A DNA stretch of 64,000 nucleotides. It comes from an uncultured Jannaschia sp. (lineage in GTDB: Bacteria > Pseudomonadota > Alphaproteobacteria > Rhodobacterales > Rhodobacteraceae). The translations under genes and the position numbers were made by a program. The notes under the pieces were generated by a model. The model searched no databases, had not been told where the DNA came from, and was given only the letters and a program-made list of their open reading frames with translations. The stretch covers positions 1 to 64,000 of the forward strand of contig CANLTZ010000008.1 in assembly GCA_947494145.1 (NCBI GenBank), in the 5' to 3' direction. Below are positions 32,856-41,412 of the stretch, piece after piece (the stretch's first letter is position 1; every line of letters starts with the position of its first letter).

Positions 32856-33110
32856 ATGTCAAAACAACGCAATAGACGCGACCGATACGCTGAACCCAAT
32901 TCGGTGTGCGGTATCGATCTCTACGACTACTGCAAAACGCCCGAGCCTAAGCCGCGCGGCCGTCCGATTGCGGACGACCTGTCGGATTGGCGGGTCGTAG
33001 ACGATTGGCCGGACGATGTTCCGGTCACGCCCGAAGAGGTCGATATCTTCGAACGCTGGTTTGGAGACCTGCTCGACGAAATGTTCGGGCCGGAGTCCGG
33101 CCGCGAATAG
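32856..33110 (+). CDS. Small acidic protein of unknown function
   Basis: Protein of 84 residues, unrecognised as a family. The N-terminus is basic ('MSKQRNRRDRYAEPNS') and the rest acidic, ending in 'EEVDIFERWFGDLLDEMFG', an amphipathic helix rich in aromatic residues. A basic head with an acidic amphipathic tail is seen in some phage-like inhibitors and antitoxin-like proteins, but that is only a resemblance. It lies between qatD and the toxin-antitoxin pair, on the same strand, 125 bp and 44 bp away. Confidence 0.6.
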   Translation: MSKQRNRRDRYAEPNSVCGIDLYDYCKTPEPKPRGRPIADDLSDWRVVDDWPDDVPVTPEEVDIFERWFGDLLDEMFGPESGRE

Positions 33111-33154
33111 GCGGTCGAAACAACTTGCCCTAACTGCCTCATTGGAGTATGTTA

Positions 33155-33517
33155 ATGATGGTGAAAGAAGCGCCCGTCAGCGTCATCGAGACGCCGGAAT
33201 TTGTCTCCGCCACGGGTCGCATGATGGATGAAGAGGAGCGTGCCTTGTTGGTGGATTATCTTGCCTACAATCCTGCGGCCGGCGATGTCATTCCCGGCAC
33301 TGGCGGCGTGTGCAAGCTGCGATGGGCCTTGCCCGGTCGCGGCAAGCGAGGCGGCGCGCGGGTGATCTATTTCTATCATAGCGGCGCGATGCCGCTTTTC
33401 GCGCTGACGGCGTTCTCCAAGAACCAGCGCACCGACATCAGCCAGGCCGACCGCAACGGGTTTCGCGAACTGACCGTGCGATTGAAGGAAGCCTATCTCA
33501 AGAGGAGCACATCATGA
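33155..33517 (+). CDS. RelE/HigB-like type II toxin
   Basis: Toxin of 120 residues of the RelE superfamily (ribosome-dependent mRNA nuclease fold). Family features are 'LVDYLAYNPAAGDVIPGTGGVCKLRWALPGRGKRGGARVIYF' (about 32-75) and the 'LFALTAFSKNQRTDISQADR' segment. I choose the ATG at 33155 because GGAG (33144-33147) stands 7 bp before it; an ATG at 33149 is too close to the site. The stop overlaps the antitoxin ATG by 4 bp. The toxin-first order is typical of HigBA-type pairs. Confidence 0.88.
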   Translation: MMVKEAPVSVIETPEFVSATGRMMDEEERALLVDYLAYNPAAGDVIPGTGGVCKLRWALPGRGKRGGARVIYFYHSGAMPLFALTAFSKNQRTDISQADRNGFRELTVRLKEAYLKRSTS

Positions 33518-33816
33518 GCGGCAAAGCAGCCGATAGTATCCGACGCGGGCTGGAAGAGGCCATAGCCTATGCGGAGGGGACGGCAGACGAGAACCGGTAC
33601 GGCGTCCACATTCCCGCTGTCATCGACGTGAAGGCGATCCGCACCAAGCTGAACATGACGCAGGAAGAGTTCGCCGGACGGTTCGGTTTCTCGATCAAGA
33701 CGCTGCGCCATTGGGAGCAGGGACAGCGCGCGCCGGAAGGTCCGGCCAGAGCTTATCTGCTCGTCATCGACCGCAATCCCAAAGCGGTGCAAAAAGCCTT
33801 AAGGAAAGCAGCGTGA
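33514..33816 (+). CDS. HigA-like HTH antitoxin
   Basis: Antitoxin of 100 residues with a C-terminal XRE-type HTH (about 42-98): 'IDVKAIRTKLNMTQEEFAGRFGFSIKTLRHWEQGQRAPEGPARAYL'. Its start overlaps the toxin stop. Its own TGA overlaps the GTG start of the serine recombinase, placing the addiction module and the integrase in one coupled transcript. It probably represses the shared promoter upstream of the toxin gene. Confidence 0.88.
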   Translation: MSGKAADSIRRGLEEAIAYAEGTADENRYGVHIPAVIDVKAIRTKLNMTQEEFAGRFGFSIKTLRHWEQGQRAPEGPARAYLLVIDRNPKAVQKALRKAA

Positions 33817-35486
33817 ACGCGCCGCAGCCTGTCGTGAAGCAGCGGGCTGCGCTCTACCTGCGTGTCTCGACTGCGCGTCAGGCAGAGCACGATGTCTCCA
33901 TTCCTGATCAGAAGCGCCAGGGCGAGACCTACTGCGAGGCGCGCGGATACGACCTCGTCGAAACCTATGTTGAGCCGGGGGCGTCGGCGACGAACGATAA
34001 GCGGCCGGAGTTTCAGCGCCTGATCGAAGCGGGAACGGCCAAGCCCGCTGCCTTCGATATCGTGGTGGTCCATTCGTTCAGCCGCTTCTTCCGCGACCAT
34101 TTCGAACTCGAATTCTACGTGCGCAAGCTCGCGAAGAACGGCGTGAAGCTCGTCTCAATGACGCAGGAACTCGGCGACGATCCGATGCACGTCATGATGC
34201 GCCAGATCATGGCGCTCTTCGATGAGTATCAATCCAAAGAAAACGCCAAGCACACCCTGCGGGCATTGAAGGAGAATGCGCGCCAGGGCTTCTGGAACGG
34301 GTCGTTGCCGCCGGTTGGTTATCGCGTGGTCGACGCCGAGAAGCGCGGCGCGAAGGTCAAGAAGGTGCTGGAGATCGATCCTCTGCACGCGGACACGATC
34401 CGGCTGATGTTCCAACTGGCGCTCAACGGCGATGGCGAAAGCGGCCGGATGGGGGTCAAGGCGATCGCGACGTATCTGAATGAGCGTAAGCTCTACACGC
34501 GGACCGGCGGACGCTGGGGCGTCGGCACGGTCCACCGCATCCTGACCCGGCGGACCTATATCGGCGAACATGAGTGGGGAAAGAGTTACAAGGACGGAAC
34601 TCCCAAGAAGCAGACGGAAGTCATCACCGTAGCGGTGCCGCCCATCGTGGATCGCGAGACGTTCGATGCCGTTCAGAAGCTCCTCAAGAGCCGCGCGCCG
34701 ATGGTAACACCGGGTCGGACTGTCAGCGGGCCGACCCTGCTCACCGGCATTGCGTTCTGTGCTGAGTGCGGCGGGGCCATGACGCTCCGAACGTCCGGCA
34801 AGGCTAAACACTATCGCTATTACACCTGCTCGACGGCTGCCCGGCAAGGAAAGTGTGGCTGTTCAGGCCGGACGATCCGGATGGACAAGCTCGATCATCT
34901 GGTTGCGGAGCATCTCGAACGCCGACTTCTCGATCCGAAGCGGCTGGAAGACTTGCTGTCGGCACATTTGGACCGCAGGGAAGAGCGAGACACGCGCCGC
35001 AGGGATACGGCCAACGAGCTGACCAAACGGGCAGCTGAAGCCGAGCAACGGCTGAAGCGCCTCTACGACGCCATCGAAAGCGGGATTGCCGATCTCGAAG
35101 ATCCGTCTTTGAGAGAGCGAGTGGCCGAGTTGACAGCAACGCGGGATCAGGCGCGCATCGATGCCGAGCGCGCGAAGAGCGCGATCCGGAACTCAGGCCA
35201 ACACCTATCGCCGGAGCACTTGCGTCGCATGGCCATATCCGCCCGGCAGAAGATGCGTGGAAAAGACGGCGGATTTCGGCGCGATCATCTACGGGCCTTG
35301 GCGCAGCGAGTCGAGGTTGCAGATCGCGAAGTCCGCATCATGGGGTCGCATGACGAGCTGATCCGGGTGTTGGCCACTTCGAATGGCGTAGGAACGGCGG
35401 CGAATAGCGTTCGCACTTATGTTCCAGGGTGGCGGGGCGTACGGGATTCGAACCCGTGTTCTCCGTTAGAAAGACGAATGTCCTGA
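33813..35486 (+). CDS. Large serine recombinase (ICE integrase), end overlaps tRNA-Glu
   Basis: Large serine recombinase of 557 residues from GTG 33813, with AAGGAAAG upstream and the GTG overlapping the antitoxin stop. The resolvase domain (about 11-160) has catalytic S19 in 'YLRVSTARQ'. A recombinase domain follows (about 180-290), then a zinc ribbon starting C315 ('CAECGG' with a later C-x(n)-C-x-C) and a coiled-coil region (about 400-460). The last roughly 18 codons, 'GWRGVRDSNPCSPLERRMS', are antisense to the tRNA-Glu gene, so the C-terminus changes with the integration site. It is the obvious enzyme for integration and excision of this element. Confidence 0.92.
   Translation: MNAPQPVVKQRAALYLRVSTARQAEHDVSIPDQKRQGETYCEARGYDLVETYVEPGASATNDKRPEFQRLIEAGTAKPAAFDIVVVHSFSRFFRDHFELEFYVRKLAKNGVKLVSMTQELGDDPMHVMMRQIMALFDEYQSKENAKHTLRALKENARQGFWNGSLPPVGYRVVDAEKRGAKVKKVLEIDPLHADTIRLMFQLALNGDGESGRMGVKAIATYLNERKLYTRTGGRWGVGTVHRILTRRTYIGEHEWGKSYKDGTPKKQTEVITVAVPPIVDRETFDAVQKLLKSRAPMVTPGRTVSGPTLLTGIAFCAECGGAMTLRTSGKAKHYRYYTCSTAARQGKCGCSGRTIRMDKLDHLVAEHLERRLLDPKRLEDLLSAHLDRREERDTRRRDTANELTKRAAEAEQRLKRLYDAIESGIADLEDPSLRERVAELTATRDQARIDAERAKSAIRNSGQHLSPEHLRRMAISARQKMRGKDGGFRRDHLRALAQRVEVADREVRIMGSHDELIRVLATSNGVGTAANSVRTYVPGWRGVRDSNPCSPLERRMS
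35430..35486. other. Right attachment site (attR) of the ICE
   Basis: The recombinase frame and the tRNA-Glu 3' half overlap in this interval, marking where element and chromosome meet. The matching copy at the other ICE end (attL) must lie left of the window, so the exact core sequence cannot be fixed here. Confidence 0.65.
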
Positions 35487-35504
35487 CCGCTAGACGAACG
35501 GCCC
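35430..35504 (-). tRNA. tRNA-Glu (UUC), 3' part overlapped by the ICE end
   Basis: A cloverleaf can be drawn on the minus strand, 5' end at 35504 and encoded CCA at 35432-35430. The D arm is GTCT/AGGAC, the anticodon stem TTCGT/ACGGA with loop CTTTCTA, giving anticodon TTC (Glu), and the T arm ACGGG/CCCGT with loop TTCGAAT. The acceptor stem is GGGCCGT with ACGCCCC, which leaves one C-C mismatch at position 4:69. The 3' side faces the ICE, so the 3' half may come from the element. Confidence 0.88.
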
Positions 35505-35543
35505 GAAGCAGATGCGAGCTTCCTACTCTGGGCGATCATAAAG

Positions 35544-35573
35544 AGTCAAATAATTGTTTTTTAACAATTATTT
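35544..35573 (-). promoter_or_regulatory. AT-rich tRNA-Glu upstream region with perfect 11-bp inverted repeat
   Basis: Arms AAATAATTGTT (35548-35558) and AACAATTATTT (35563-35573) with a T4 loop. The adjoining minus-strand TTGACT (35549-35544) is placed like a -35 for the tRNA, with a weak TAGGAA -10 (35525-35520). The hairpin could also be a terminator for transcription coming from the host side. Confidence 0.45.
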
Positions 35574-35767
35574 TGGCCACCCCTCTCCCACTCACTGCCG
35601 AATACGGCAATGCTGAAACAGATCGCTGGCGTCGTAAGCGTGAAGATGAACCAAGGGAGACCGCGCGGTTATGCGGGGTCTCCTCCGTATCCTCGGGTTC
35701 TTCCAACGGCTGATGGGGCACAGCTCTGATCTCCTTGCATTTTCAAACAGAAAGGTCGGCCACCTAT

Positions 35768-35876
35768 AGCGGTTCTCGAAAAATCTGAGACATCAGCTTT
35801 TCGAGAAACGTCGCAACATCGATGCAATGGCAGGACGTTTTTCGGAAATGCTAATTCAGGTTTTCCGAAAACCGCT
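35768..35876. repeat. Nested palindromic intergenic repeat (two tandem hairpins)
   Basis: Hairpin 1 has arms TTCTCGAAAA (35773-35782) and TTTTCGAGAA (35798-35807). Hairpin 2 has TTTTCGGAAA (35839-35848) and TTTCCGAAAA (35862-35871). Both are enclosed by AGCGGTT (35768-35774) and AACCGCT (35870-35876). A related single hairpin lies at 47941-47996. Confidence 0.7.
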
Positions 35877-36034
35877 TTAGTGGCGCCGCCCTGACAGAAA
35901 GGTTCTCACGAACCTAACCTCTGAGGATGCGCATAGCTATTCCACGCACCCCCGACGGGCGTTGGTCCAGGTATCTCGTTCCGAAAACCGTAGGTTCATG
36001 GTTCGTCCTCTTTCACGGGCACATAGCAGGGAAA

Positions 36035-36069
36035 CGCTTGGCCTAGCAACACAAGCTATTGTCCAAGCG
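36035..36069 (-). terminator. Possible terminator hairpin after coxF
   Basis: Stem CGCTTGG (36035-36041) with CCAAGCG (36063-36069) and an inner TAGC/GCTA pair, 33 bp past the coxF stop. No T run follows. Confidence 0.4.
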
Positions 36070-36101
36070 CACACCCTAAAACCCCATCAAACCAGAAACG
36101 G

Positions 36102-36896
36102 TCAACCGACCGCTTTTCCCACCCCGTGCCGCCGCACCAGTGTCAGTTCGGCCATGATCGACAGCGCGATTTCCTCGGGCGTCACCGCCCCGATATCGAG
36201 ACCCGCCGGCGCACTGACCGAGTCGAGGGCGGCGCCATCCAGACCCGCCGCGCGCAGCTTGTCGGCCAGGACTGCGAATTTCGCGCGGCTGCCCACAAAG
36301 GCGACGTGGTCCGCGCCCACGCGCAAGGCGGAATTCAGCGCGTCCAGATCGCCCTGCCCCTGGGTCGCCACCACAACCACGCGGCGCCGCGCGCCGATGG
36401 TGGGGGCCAAAACATCGCCGGGGATGGCGCCCGCCACCTCCCAACCGAAACAGGGGGCAAGTTCCTGCAACGCTTCCGCCACCGGGGATTGACCGAACAG
36501 CGTCAACTCCGGCACGGGTAGGCACGGCTCGATAAAGATATCGACGGACCCCTTGGAGGGGCAGCCATTTCGGGCGAAGCGGGTGCCGTCGATTTCCTCA
36601 CCCGGGCGCACGCCCTGCTCCGCCAGCAAATCCTCGGGAGCCACCGATACGAGCTTTGGCACCCCTTCGCGGAACGCATCCAAAGCCGCGCGCTTGACCG
36701 CACCCCGCGTACAGCCACCGCCCAGCCAGCCATGCAGGATGCTGCCATCGGCGCCCAGCAGGGCCTTGGCGCCGGGCTTGGCTGCTGTGGCCCCCGCGGT
36801 GCGCACGATGGTGGCGAAGGCGAATGGTTCTTCGCGGGCGCGCAGGTCGGCGGCGGCGCGGGACAAACCGTCGGACAAAAGCGCATCAGGCGTCAT
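36102..36896 (-). CDS. coxF: CoxF, XdhC/CoxI-family maturation factor
   Basis: XdhC/CoxI-family protein of 264 residues. Members handle insertion or sulfuration of the molybdenum cofactor in CO dehydrogenase and xanthine dehydrogenase. The N-terminal domain (about 10-120) has 'GATAAKPGAKALLGADGSILHGWLGGGC', and the C-terminal NAD-binding-like part (about 130-225) has 'LTLFGQSPVAEAL' and 'VVVVATQGQGDLDAL'. The start overlaps the coxE stop by 4 bp. It is the last gene of the operon before the repeat-rich spacer; coxG is not seen after it. The label coxF follows position and family. Confidence 0.85.
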   Translation of the reverse strand: MTPDALLSDGLSRAAADLRAREEPFAFATIVRTAGATAAKPGAKALLGADGSILHGWLGGGCTRGAVKRAALDAFREGVPKLVSVAPEDLLAEQGVRPGEEIDGTRFARNGCPSKGSVDIFIEPCLPVPELTLFGQSPVAEALQELAPCFGWEVAGAIPGDVLAPTIGARRRVVVVATQGQGDLDALNSALRVGADHVAFVGSRAKFAVLADKLRAAGLDGAALDSVSAPAGLDIGAVTPEEIALSIMAELTLVRRHGVGKAVG

Positions 36897-38074
36897 AGGC
36901 GGGTCAACTCCGGCTCAAGCGCGGCAAGGGTATCGAGCGTATTGGCTGCGGCGAACAGGTCCAGATGCGGCAACGCCGCCGCCATGCCGCCCGCCACTGG
37001 CGCATAGTCGCGCCAGCCTTTGAGCGGGTTCAGCCAGATCACGCGGCAGCCACGCTTGCGAAGGCGCGCCAAGGCATCGCCCAGCCGCGCGGGGTCGTCG
37101 GTGTCGTAACCATCGGACAAGATCAGCACGACGCTGCGCCCATCCACGAAGCGGCGCGCATAGGTGTCGGCGAAACGGCCCAGACTGGCCCCGATTTTCG
37201 AGCCGCCGCCAAACCCGTCGGCCATCAGCGACATCCGCCCGATGGCCCGCATGGCATCCTTGTCGCGCAACGCATCCGTCATGCGCACCAGGCGGGTGTG
37301 GAACAGATAGGCATCGGCCTTCGGGTCCGCGCGCATGAGCCCGGCGATGAAGGCCAGAAAGACCTGCGCATAGAGCGTCATGGAGCCAGAGACGTCGCAC
37401 AAGGCCACAATCTTGCGGGTCCGGTCGGGCCGGCGCTTCATGGGCAGGCGCAAAGGCTCGCCCCCGCTGGCAAGGCTTTGGCGGATCACCTTGCGGAAAT
37501 GCAGCCGGTCGCCCCGGCGCGCGGCCTTGCGCCGCCGGGACCGGCGGTCGCGCAGGGCGGCGCCCAGACGCGCGGCGACGCGTTCGGCCTCCGCGATGTC
37601 TTCGGGGCGCACCAGATCGCGCAGGTCACGGCGCATGAGGTTGCGGACTTCGGTGGCAATCAGCTTGCCTTCGCCGTCGCTTTCCGCCTCGCCCTCACCG
37701 CCATCGGGCGATGTGGCCTGACCCGCGCCCCCGGCGCTTTCGCCTTTCGCATCGCGGGACGATCGCACGTCATCACTGCTGCGCCCGGACAGCGTGGGCA
37801 TCACCTTCGATGTCACGCGCCCGCCGTTGAGCCAATAGCTGGTGAACAACTCGTCAAAGCGCGCCACGTCTTCCTTGCACCCGGCCAGGACGGCGCGCAA
37901 TGCGCGCAGCGCTTCATCAGGTCGGGCCGCATCCACATGGGTGAGCGCGGCCAAAGCCGCCTCCGTCTCGGCCACGCCCAGGCGCATCCCGTTGAAGCGC
38001 AGATGGCCGAGAAACCCGGCCATGCGCGCGGCGGGCCCAGGGTCGCGGGCAGCGAATTTGGTGACCCGGCTCAC
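36893..38074 (-). CDS. coxE: CoxE, VWA-domain maturation protein
   Basis: VWA-containing protein of 393 residues that pairs with the CoxD ATPase to build the [CuSMoO2] centre of CO dehydrogenase. After a helical N-terminal region and a low-complexity acidic linker (about 95-135), the VWA domain starts near residue 215. It has the MIDAS motif 'CDVSGSMTLY' (D-x-S-x-S) and later 'ILSDGYDTDDP'. It overlaps coxD by 4 bp upstream and coxF by 4 bp downstream, a tight operon. Confidence 0.9.
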   Translation of the reverse strand: MSRVTKFAARDPGPAARMAGFLGHLRFNGMRLGVAETEAALAALTHVDAARPDEALRALRAVLAGCKEDVARFDELFTSYWLNGGRVTSKVMPTLSGRSSDDVRSSRDAKGESAGGAGQATSPDGGEGEAESDGEGKLIATEVRNLMRRDLRDLVRPEDIAEAERVAARLGAALRDRRSRRRKAARRGDRLHFRKVIRQSLASGGEPLRLPMKRRPDRTRKIVALCDVSGSMTLYAQVFLAFIAGLMRADPKADAYLFHTRLVRMTDALRDKDAMRAIGRMSLMADGFGGGSKIGASLGRFADTYARRFVDGRSVVLILSDGYDTDDPARLGDALARLRKRGCRVIWLNPLKGWRDYAPVAGGMAAALPHLDLFAAANTLDTLAALEPELTRL

Positions 38075-38946
38075 GCGGCGCGTCCGGCCAGCCTTTGAGC
38101 CACTTCGGTCGGCACGTTGGCGCGGTCAGATTGGGTTTTGAGAAGTGTGGTCAGCGTCGATTGCAGCACGGCAGGGTCGGCGGTCAGGTCGGCCACGCCG
38201 AGGCCCATGAGGGCGGCGGCAAAGTCCAACATCTCAGCAATGCCGGGGACCTTCTCCAACTCCTCCGCGCGCAGCTTTTGGACGAAGCCGATGATTTGCT
38301 GGGCCAGACGGTCCTCGATCTCAGGGCAGCGGGCGCGCAGGATGGCGAGCTCCGTCGTGCGGTCCGGATAGTCGACATAGGCATAAAGGCAGCGGCGCCG
38401 CAGCGCGTCCGACAGGTCGCGCGTGCCATTGGCCGTCAGGATCACGATGGGCGTGCTGCGCGCCGAGATCGTCCCAAGCTCGGGAATGGTCACTTGGTAA
38501 TCGGCCAGCACTTCCAGCAGGTAGGCCTCGAATTCCTCATCGGCGCGGTCGATTTCGTCGATTAGCAGAACGGGCGGGACGTCTTGGCGGATGGCAGCCA
38601 GCAAGGGCCGCTCCAACAGATAATCCTCCGAGAATATCCGCGCCTCCACCGCCTGCCCGGTCTCGCCCGCCTCGGCGGACGCGCGGATGGACAGCAATTG
38701 GCGCTGATAGTTCCATTCATAAATCGCCTGGGCGGCATCCAGCCCTTCATAGCATTGCAGCCGGATCAGCTTGGTATCCCGCGCCGCCGCAAGCACGCGG
38801 GCCACTTCGGTCTTGCCCACGCCTGCCGCACCTTCCAGCAGCATGGGCCGTCCCAGCGACAGCGCCAGGTGCAGCGCCACGGCCAGGTCGTCCGAGGCGA
38901 CGTAGTTCTGCGCAGCCATATCGGCCTGAAGCGCTTGCCAAGTCAT
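38071..38946 (-). CDS. coxD: CoxD, MoxR-type AAA+ ATPase
   Basis: AAA+ ATPase of 291 residues from the ATG at 38946 (MTWQALQADM); a GTG 6 bp earlier exists, but GGAGG spacing favours the ATG. Walker A is 'GAAGVGKTEVARVL' (about 41-54), Walker B 'VLLIDEIDRADEEFE', and sensor 1 'IVILTANGTRDLSDA'. CoxD is needed for sulfuration and copper insertion in CO dehydrogenase, with CoxE as partner. It begins 48 bp after coxL. Confidence 0.92.
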   Translation of the reverse strand: MTWQALQADMAAQNYVASDDLAVALHLALSLGRPMLLEGAAGVGKTEVARVLAAARDTKLIRLQCYEGLDAAQAIYEWNYQRQLLSIRASAEAGETGQAVEARIFSEDYLLERPLLAAIRQDVPPVLLIDEIDRADEEFEAYLLEVLADYQVTIPELGTISARSTPIVILTANGTRDLSDALRRRCLYAYVDYPDRTTELAILRARCPEIEDRLAQQIIGFVQKLRAEELEKVPGIAEMLDFAAALMGLGVADLTADPAVLQSTLTTLLKTQSDRANVPTEVAQRLAGRAA

Positions 38947-38994
38947 GGGCACCCTCCGCGAAAAGGGGGCCTGCGCCCCCTTCCCGATGTTGCG

Positions 38995-41412
38995 TTAGTC
39001 GTGCAGGCCCAGATCATTGGCCGTCTTCCAGATGCGCCAATGATCATGGGGCATATGGCTTTGACGCAGCCCGAAGGGCCGGAAGGCATCATGGACCGCG
39101 TTCGAAAACGCGGGCACGCCGCCCACATTTGGACTCTCCCCAACACCCTTTGCGCCTATGGGGTGGTGGGGAGAGGGGGTCACCGTATGATCGGTCGTAT
39201 AGTTGGGCGTCTCCCATGCCGTGGGCAGGAAGAAATCCATCAACGTCCCGGTCTTACAGTTCCCCATCTCATCATAGGCAATCTCTTGCCCCATCGCGAT
39301 GGCCAGCGCTTCGGTCAGGCCGCCATGGACCTGGCCTTCGATGATCATCGGATTGATCCGCGTGCCGCAATCATCGAGGGCATAGAACTGCCGGATCTCA
39401 TGCTCGCCCGTATCCACGTCGATTTCCATCACGCAGATATAGGCGCCAAACGGATAGGTCATATTGGGCGGGTCGTAGTAGCTGACCGCTTCCAGGCCCG
39501 GCTCGATCCCCGGGATGGCCTGGTTATAGGCCGCGAAGGCGATTTCCTTCATGGTCTTGAACCGCTCGGGCGCGCCTTTGATCACGAAGCGGTCCACGTC
39601 GAATTCCACGTCGTCGTCGTGGACCTCCAGCAGATAGGCCGCGATCATCTGGGCCTTGGCGCGGATCTTACGGCCCGCCATGGCCGTGGCTGCCCCCGCC
39701 ACGGGGGTCGAGCGCGAGCCGTAGGTGCCCAGCCCATAGGGCGCCGTGTCGGTGTCCCCTTCCTCGATGGTGATGCTGTCGGCGGGCAGGCCGATTTCGG
39801 TTGCGAGGATCTGCGCAAACGTCGTCGCGTGCCCCTGCCCCTGGCTGATCGTGCCCAGCCGCGCGATGGCGCTGCCGGTGGGGTGGATGCGGATTTCGCA
39901 ACTGTCGAACATGCCGAGGCCCAGAATATCGCAATTCTTGACCGGCCCGGCGCCCACGATTTCGGTGAAATGGGTCAGGCCGATGCCCATCAGCTTGCGC
40001 GTCTCACCGCGTTTGAAGGCCTCGACCCGCTCGGCTTGTTCTTTGCGCAGACCGTCATAATCAACGGCCTTCAGCGCCTTGTCCCAAGCCGTGTGGTAAT
40101 CGCCGCTGTCATATTCCCAGCCAAGCGCGGAATGGTAGGGGAACTGCTCCTTCTTGATGAAGTTGATGCGCCGAAGCTCAGCCGCATCCATCCCCAACTC
40201 GATGGCCAGAACCTCGATCATGCGTTCGATGAAATACGCGGCCTCGGTCACCCGGAAGGAGCAGCGATAGGCCACACCGCCGGGCGCCTTATTAGTATAG
40301 ACGCCATCCACTGCCAGATAGGCGGTCGGGATGTCATAGGACCCGGTGCAGATATTCATGAACCCGGCGGGGAATTTCGTGGGGTCCGCGCAGGCATCGA
40401 AGCCGCCATGGTCCGCCGTCGTGTGACACCAAAGCCCGGTGATCTTGCCTTCCTTCGTGGCGCTGATCTTGCCGTGCATGTGATAGTCGCGGGCGAAGGC
40501 GGTGGTCATGAGGTTGTCCATCCGGTCCTCGATCCACTTGACCGGCTTGCCCGTGACAATCGACGCCACGACCGAGCAGACATAGCCCGGATAGGCCCCC
40601 ACCTTGTTGCCGAAGCCACCCCCGATATCGGGGGAGACGACGCGGATGTTGTGTTCCTCAATCCCCGAAATCAGGCTGACCACGGTGCGGATAGCATGGG
40701 GCGCCTGGAACGTGCCGTAAAGCGTCAGCTTGCCGTTCACCTTGTCCATCGACGCCACGCAGCCGCAGGTTTCCAACGGGCACGGGTGGGTGCGGTGATA
40801 ATAGATGTTTTCCTCGGCCACGACCTCGGCGGCGTCCAGCACCTGTTCGGTCGCCTCTTTCTCGCCCGCTTCCCAAGTGAAGATGTGGTTGGGGTGCTTG
40901 CGCGGCCCGTGGGCGCCGTCGGCGTTCGGGTCCAGATCTTCGCGCAGAACCACATCCGTCTTCAGCGCCTCGAACGGGTCCACGATGACGGGCAGTTCTT
41001 CGTATTCAACCTCAACCGCTTCGACGCCATCGGCGGCGGCGAACCGGTCTTCGGCCACCACGAAGGCCACTTCCTGGCCCTGGAACAGCACTTTGCCATC
41101 GGCCAGTACCATCTGCTTGTCGCCAGCCAGGGTGGGCATCCAATGGAGGCCCAGCGGCTCCAAATCCTTGGCCGTCAGGACGGCAAGGACGCCGGGCACC
41201 TGCAAAGCGGCTTCGGTGTCGATGGAGACGACGCGGGCATGGGCATAAGGCGAGCGGACGAAATCGCCCGCCAACATCCCGTCGAGCTTGATGTCGTCGA
41301 CATAGTTGCCTTTGCCCTGGGTGAAGCGCGCATCTTCCACGCGCTTGCGTTCGCAGCCCATGCCTTTGAGGTTGGCGACGCGGTCTTCGCGGCTGGTGAC
41401 GTCGTCTTTCAT
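38995..41412 (-). CDS. coxL: CoxL, aerobic CO dehydrogenase large subunit, form I
   Basis: Molybdenum hydroxylase subunit of 805 residues that oxidises CO to CO2 with electrons passed to the small and medium subunits. The form I signature 'AYRCSFR' is present, with the copper-binding cysteine at C384. The conserved active-site Glu segment '[10 protein letters not shown]' stands near the C-terminus. This separates it from form II or other xanthine-oxidase-type proteins, which lack the Cys motif. Its ATG overlaps the coxS stop by 4 bp. A cytoplasmic/inner-membrane-associated CoxLSM complex for carboxydovory or energy supplementation is expected. Confidence 0.96.
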   Translation of the reverse strand: MKDDVTSREDRVANLKGMGCERKRVEDARFTQGKGNYVDDIKLDGMLAGDFVRSPYAHARVVSIDTEAALQVPGVLAVLTAKDLEPLGLHWMPTLAGDKQMVLADGKVLFQGQEVAFVVAEDRFAAADGVEAVEVEYEELPVIVDPFEALKTDVVLREDLDPNADGAHGPRKHPNHIFTWEAGEKEATEQVLDAAEVVAEENIYYHRTHPCPLETCGCVASMDKVNGKLTLYGTFQAPHAIRTVVSLISGIEEHNIRVVSPDIGGGFGNKVGAYPGYVCSVVASIVTGKPVKWIEDRMDNLMTTAFARDYHMHGKISATKEGKITGLWCHTTADHGGFDACADPTKFPAGFMNICTGSYDIPTAYLAVDGVYTNKAPGGVAYRCSFRVTEAAYFIERMIEVLAIELGMDAAELRRINFIKKEQFPYHSALGWEYDSGDYHTAWDKALKAVDYDGLRKEQAERVEAFKRGETRKLMGIGLTHFTEIVGAGPVKNCDILGLGMFDSCEIRIHPTGSAIARLGTISQGQGHATTFAQILATEIGLPADSITIEEGDTDTAPYGLGTYGSRSTPVAGAATAMAGRKIRAKAQMIAAYLLEVHDDDVEFDVDRFVIKGAPERFKTMKEIAFAAYNQAIPGIEPGLEAVSYYDPPNMTYPFGAYICVMEIDVDTGEHEIRQFYALDDCGTRINPMIIEGQVHGGLTEALAIAMGQEIAYDEMGNCKTGTLMDFFLPTAWETPNYTTDHTVTPSPHHPIGAKGVGESPNVGGVPAFSNAVHDAFRPFGLRQSHMPHDHWRIWKTANDLGLHD

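Larger units (their letters stand above)
35505..36101. other. Repeat-rich intergenic region between tRNA-Glu and coxF
   Basis: About 600 bp with no gene. In order it contains the AT-rich hairpin at 35548-35573, a hairpin with arms GGAGACC/GGTCTCC near 35660-35692, a nested palindromic repeat at 35768-35876, a short hairpin AGGTTC/GAACCT near 35903-35918, and a stem CGCTTGG/CCAAGCG at 36035-36069. The last may end coxF transcription. Confidence 0.6.

Noticed and set aside
35429-35713. Plus-strand frame of 94 codons running out of the tRNA-Glu
   Set aside because: Its first part is antisense tRNA ('AGRTGFEPVFSVRKT'), a common artefact; the rest has no similarity.
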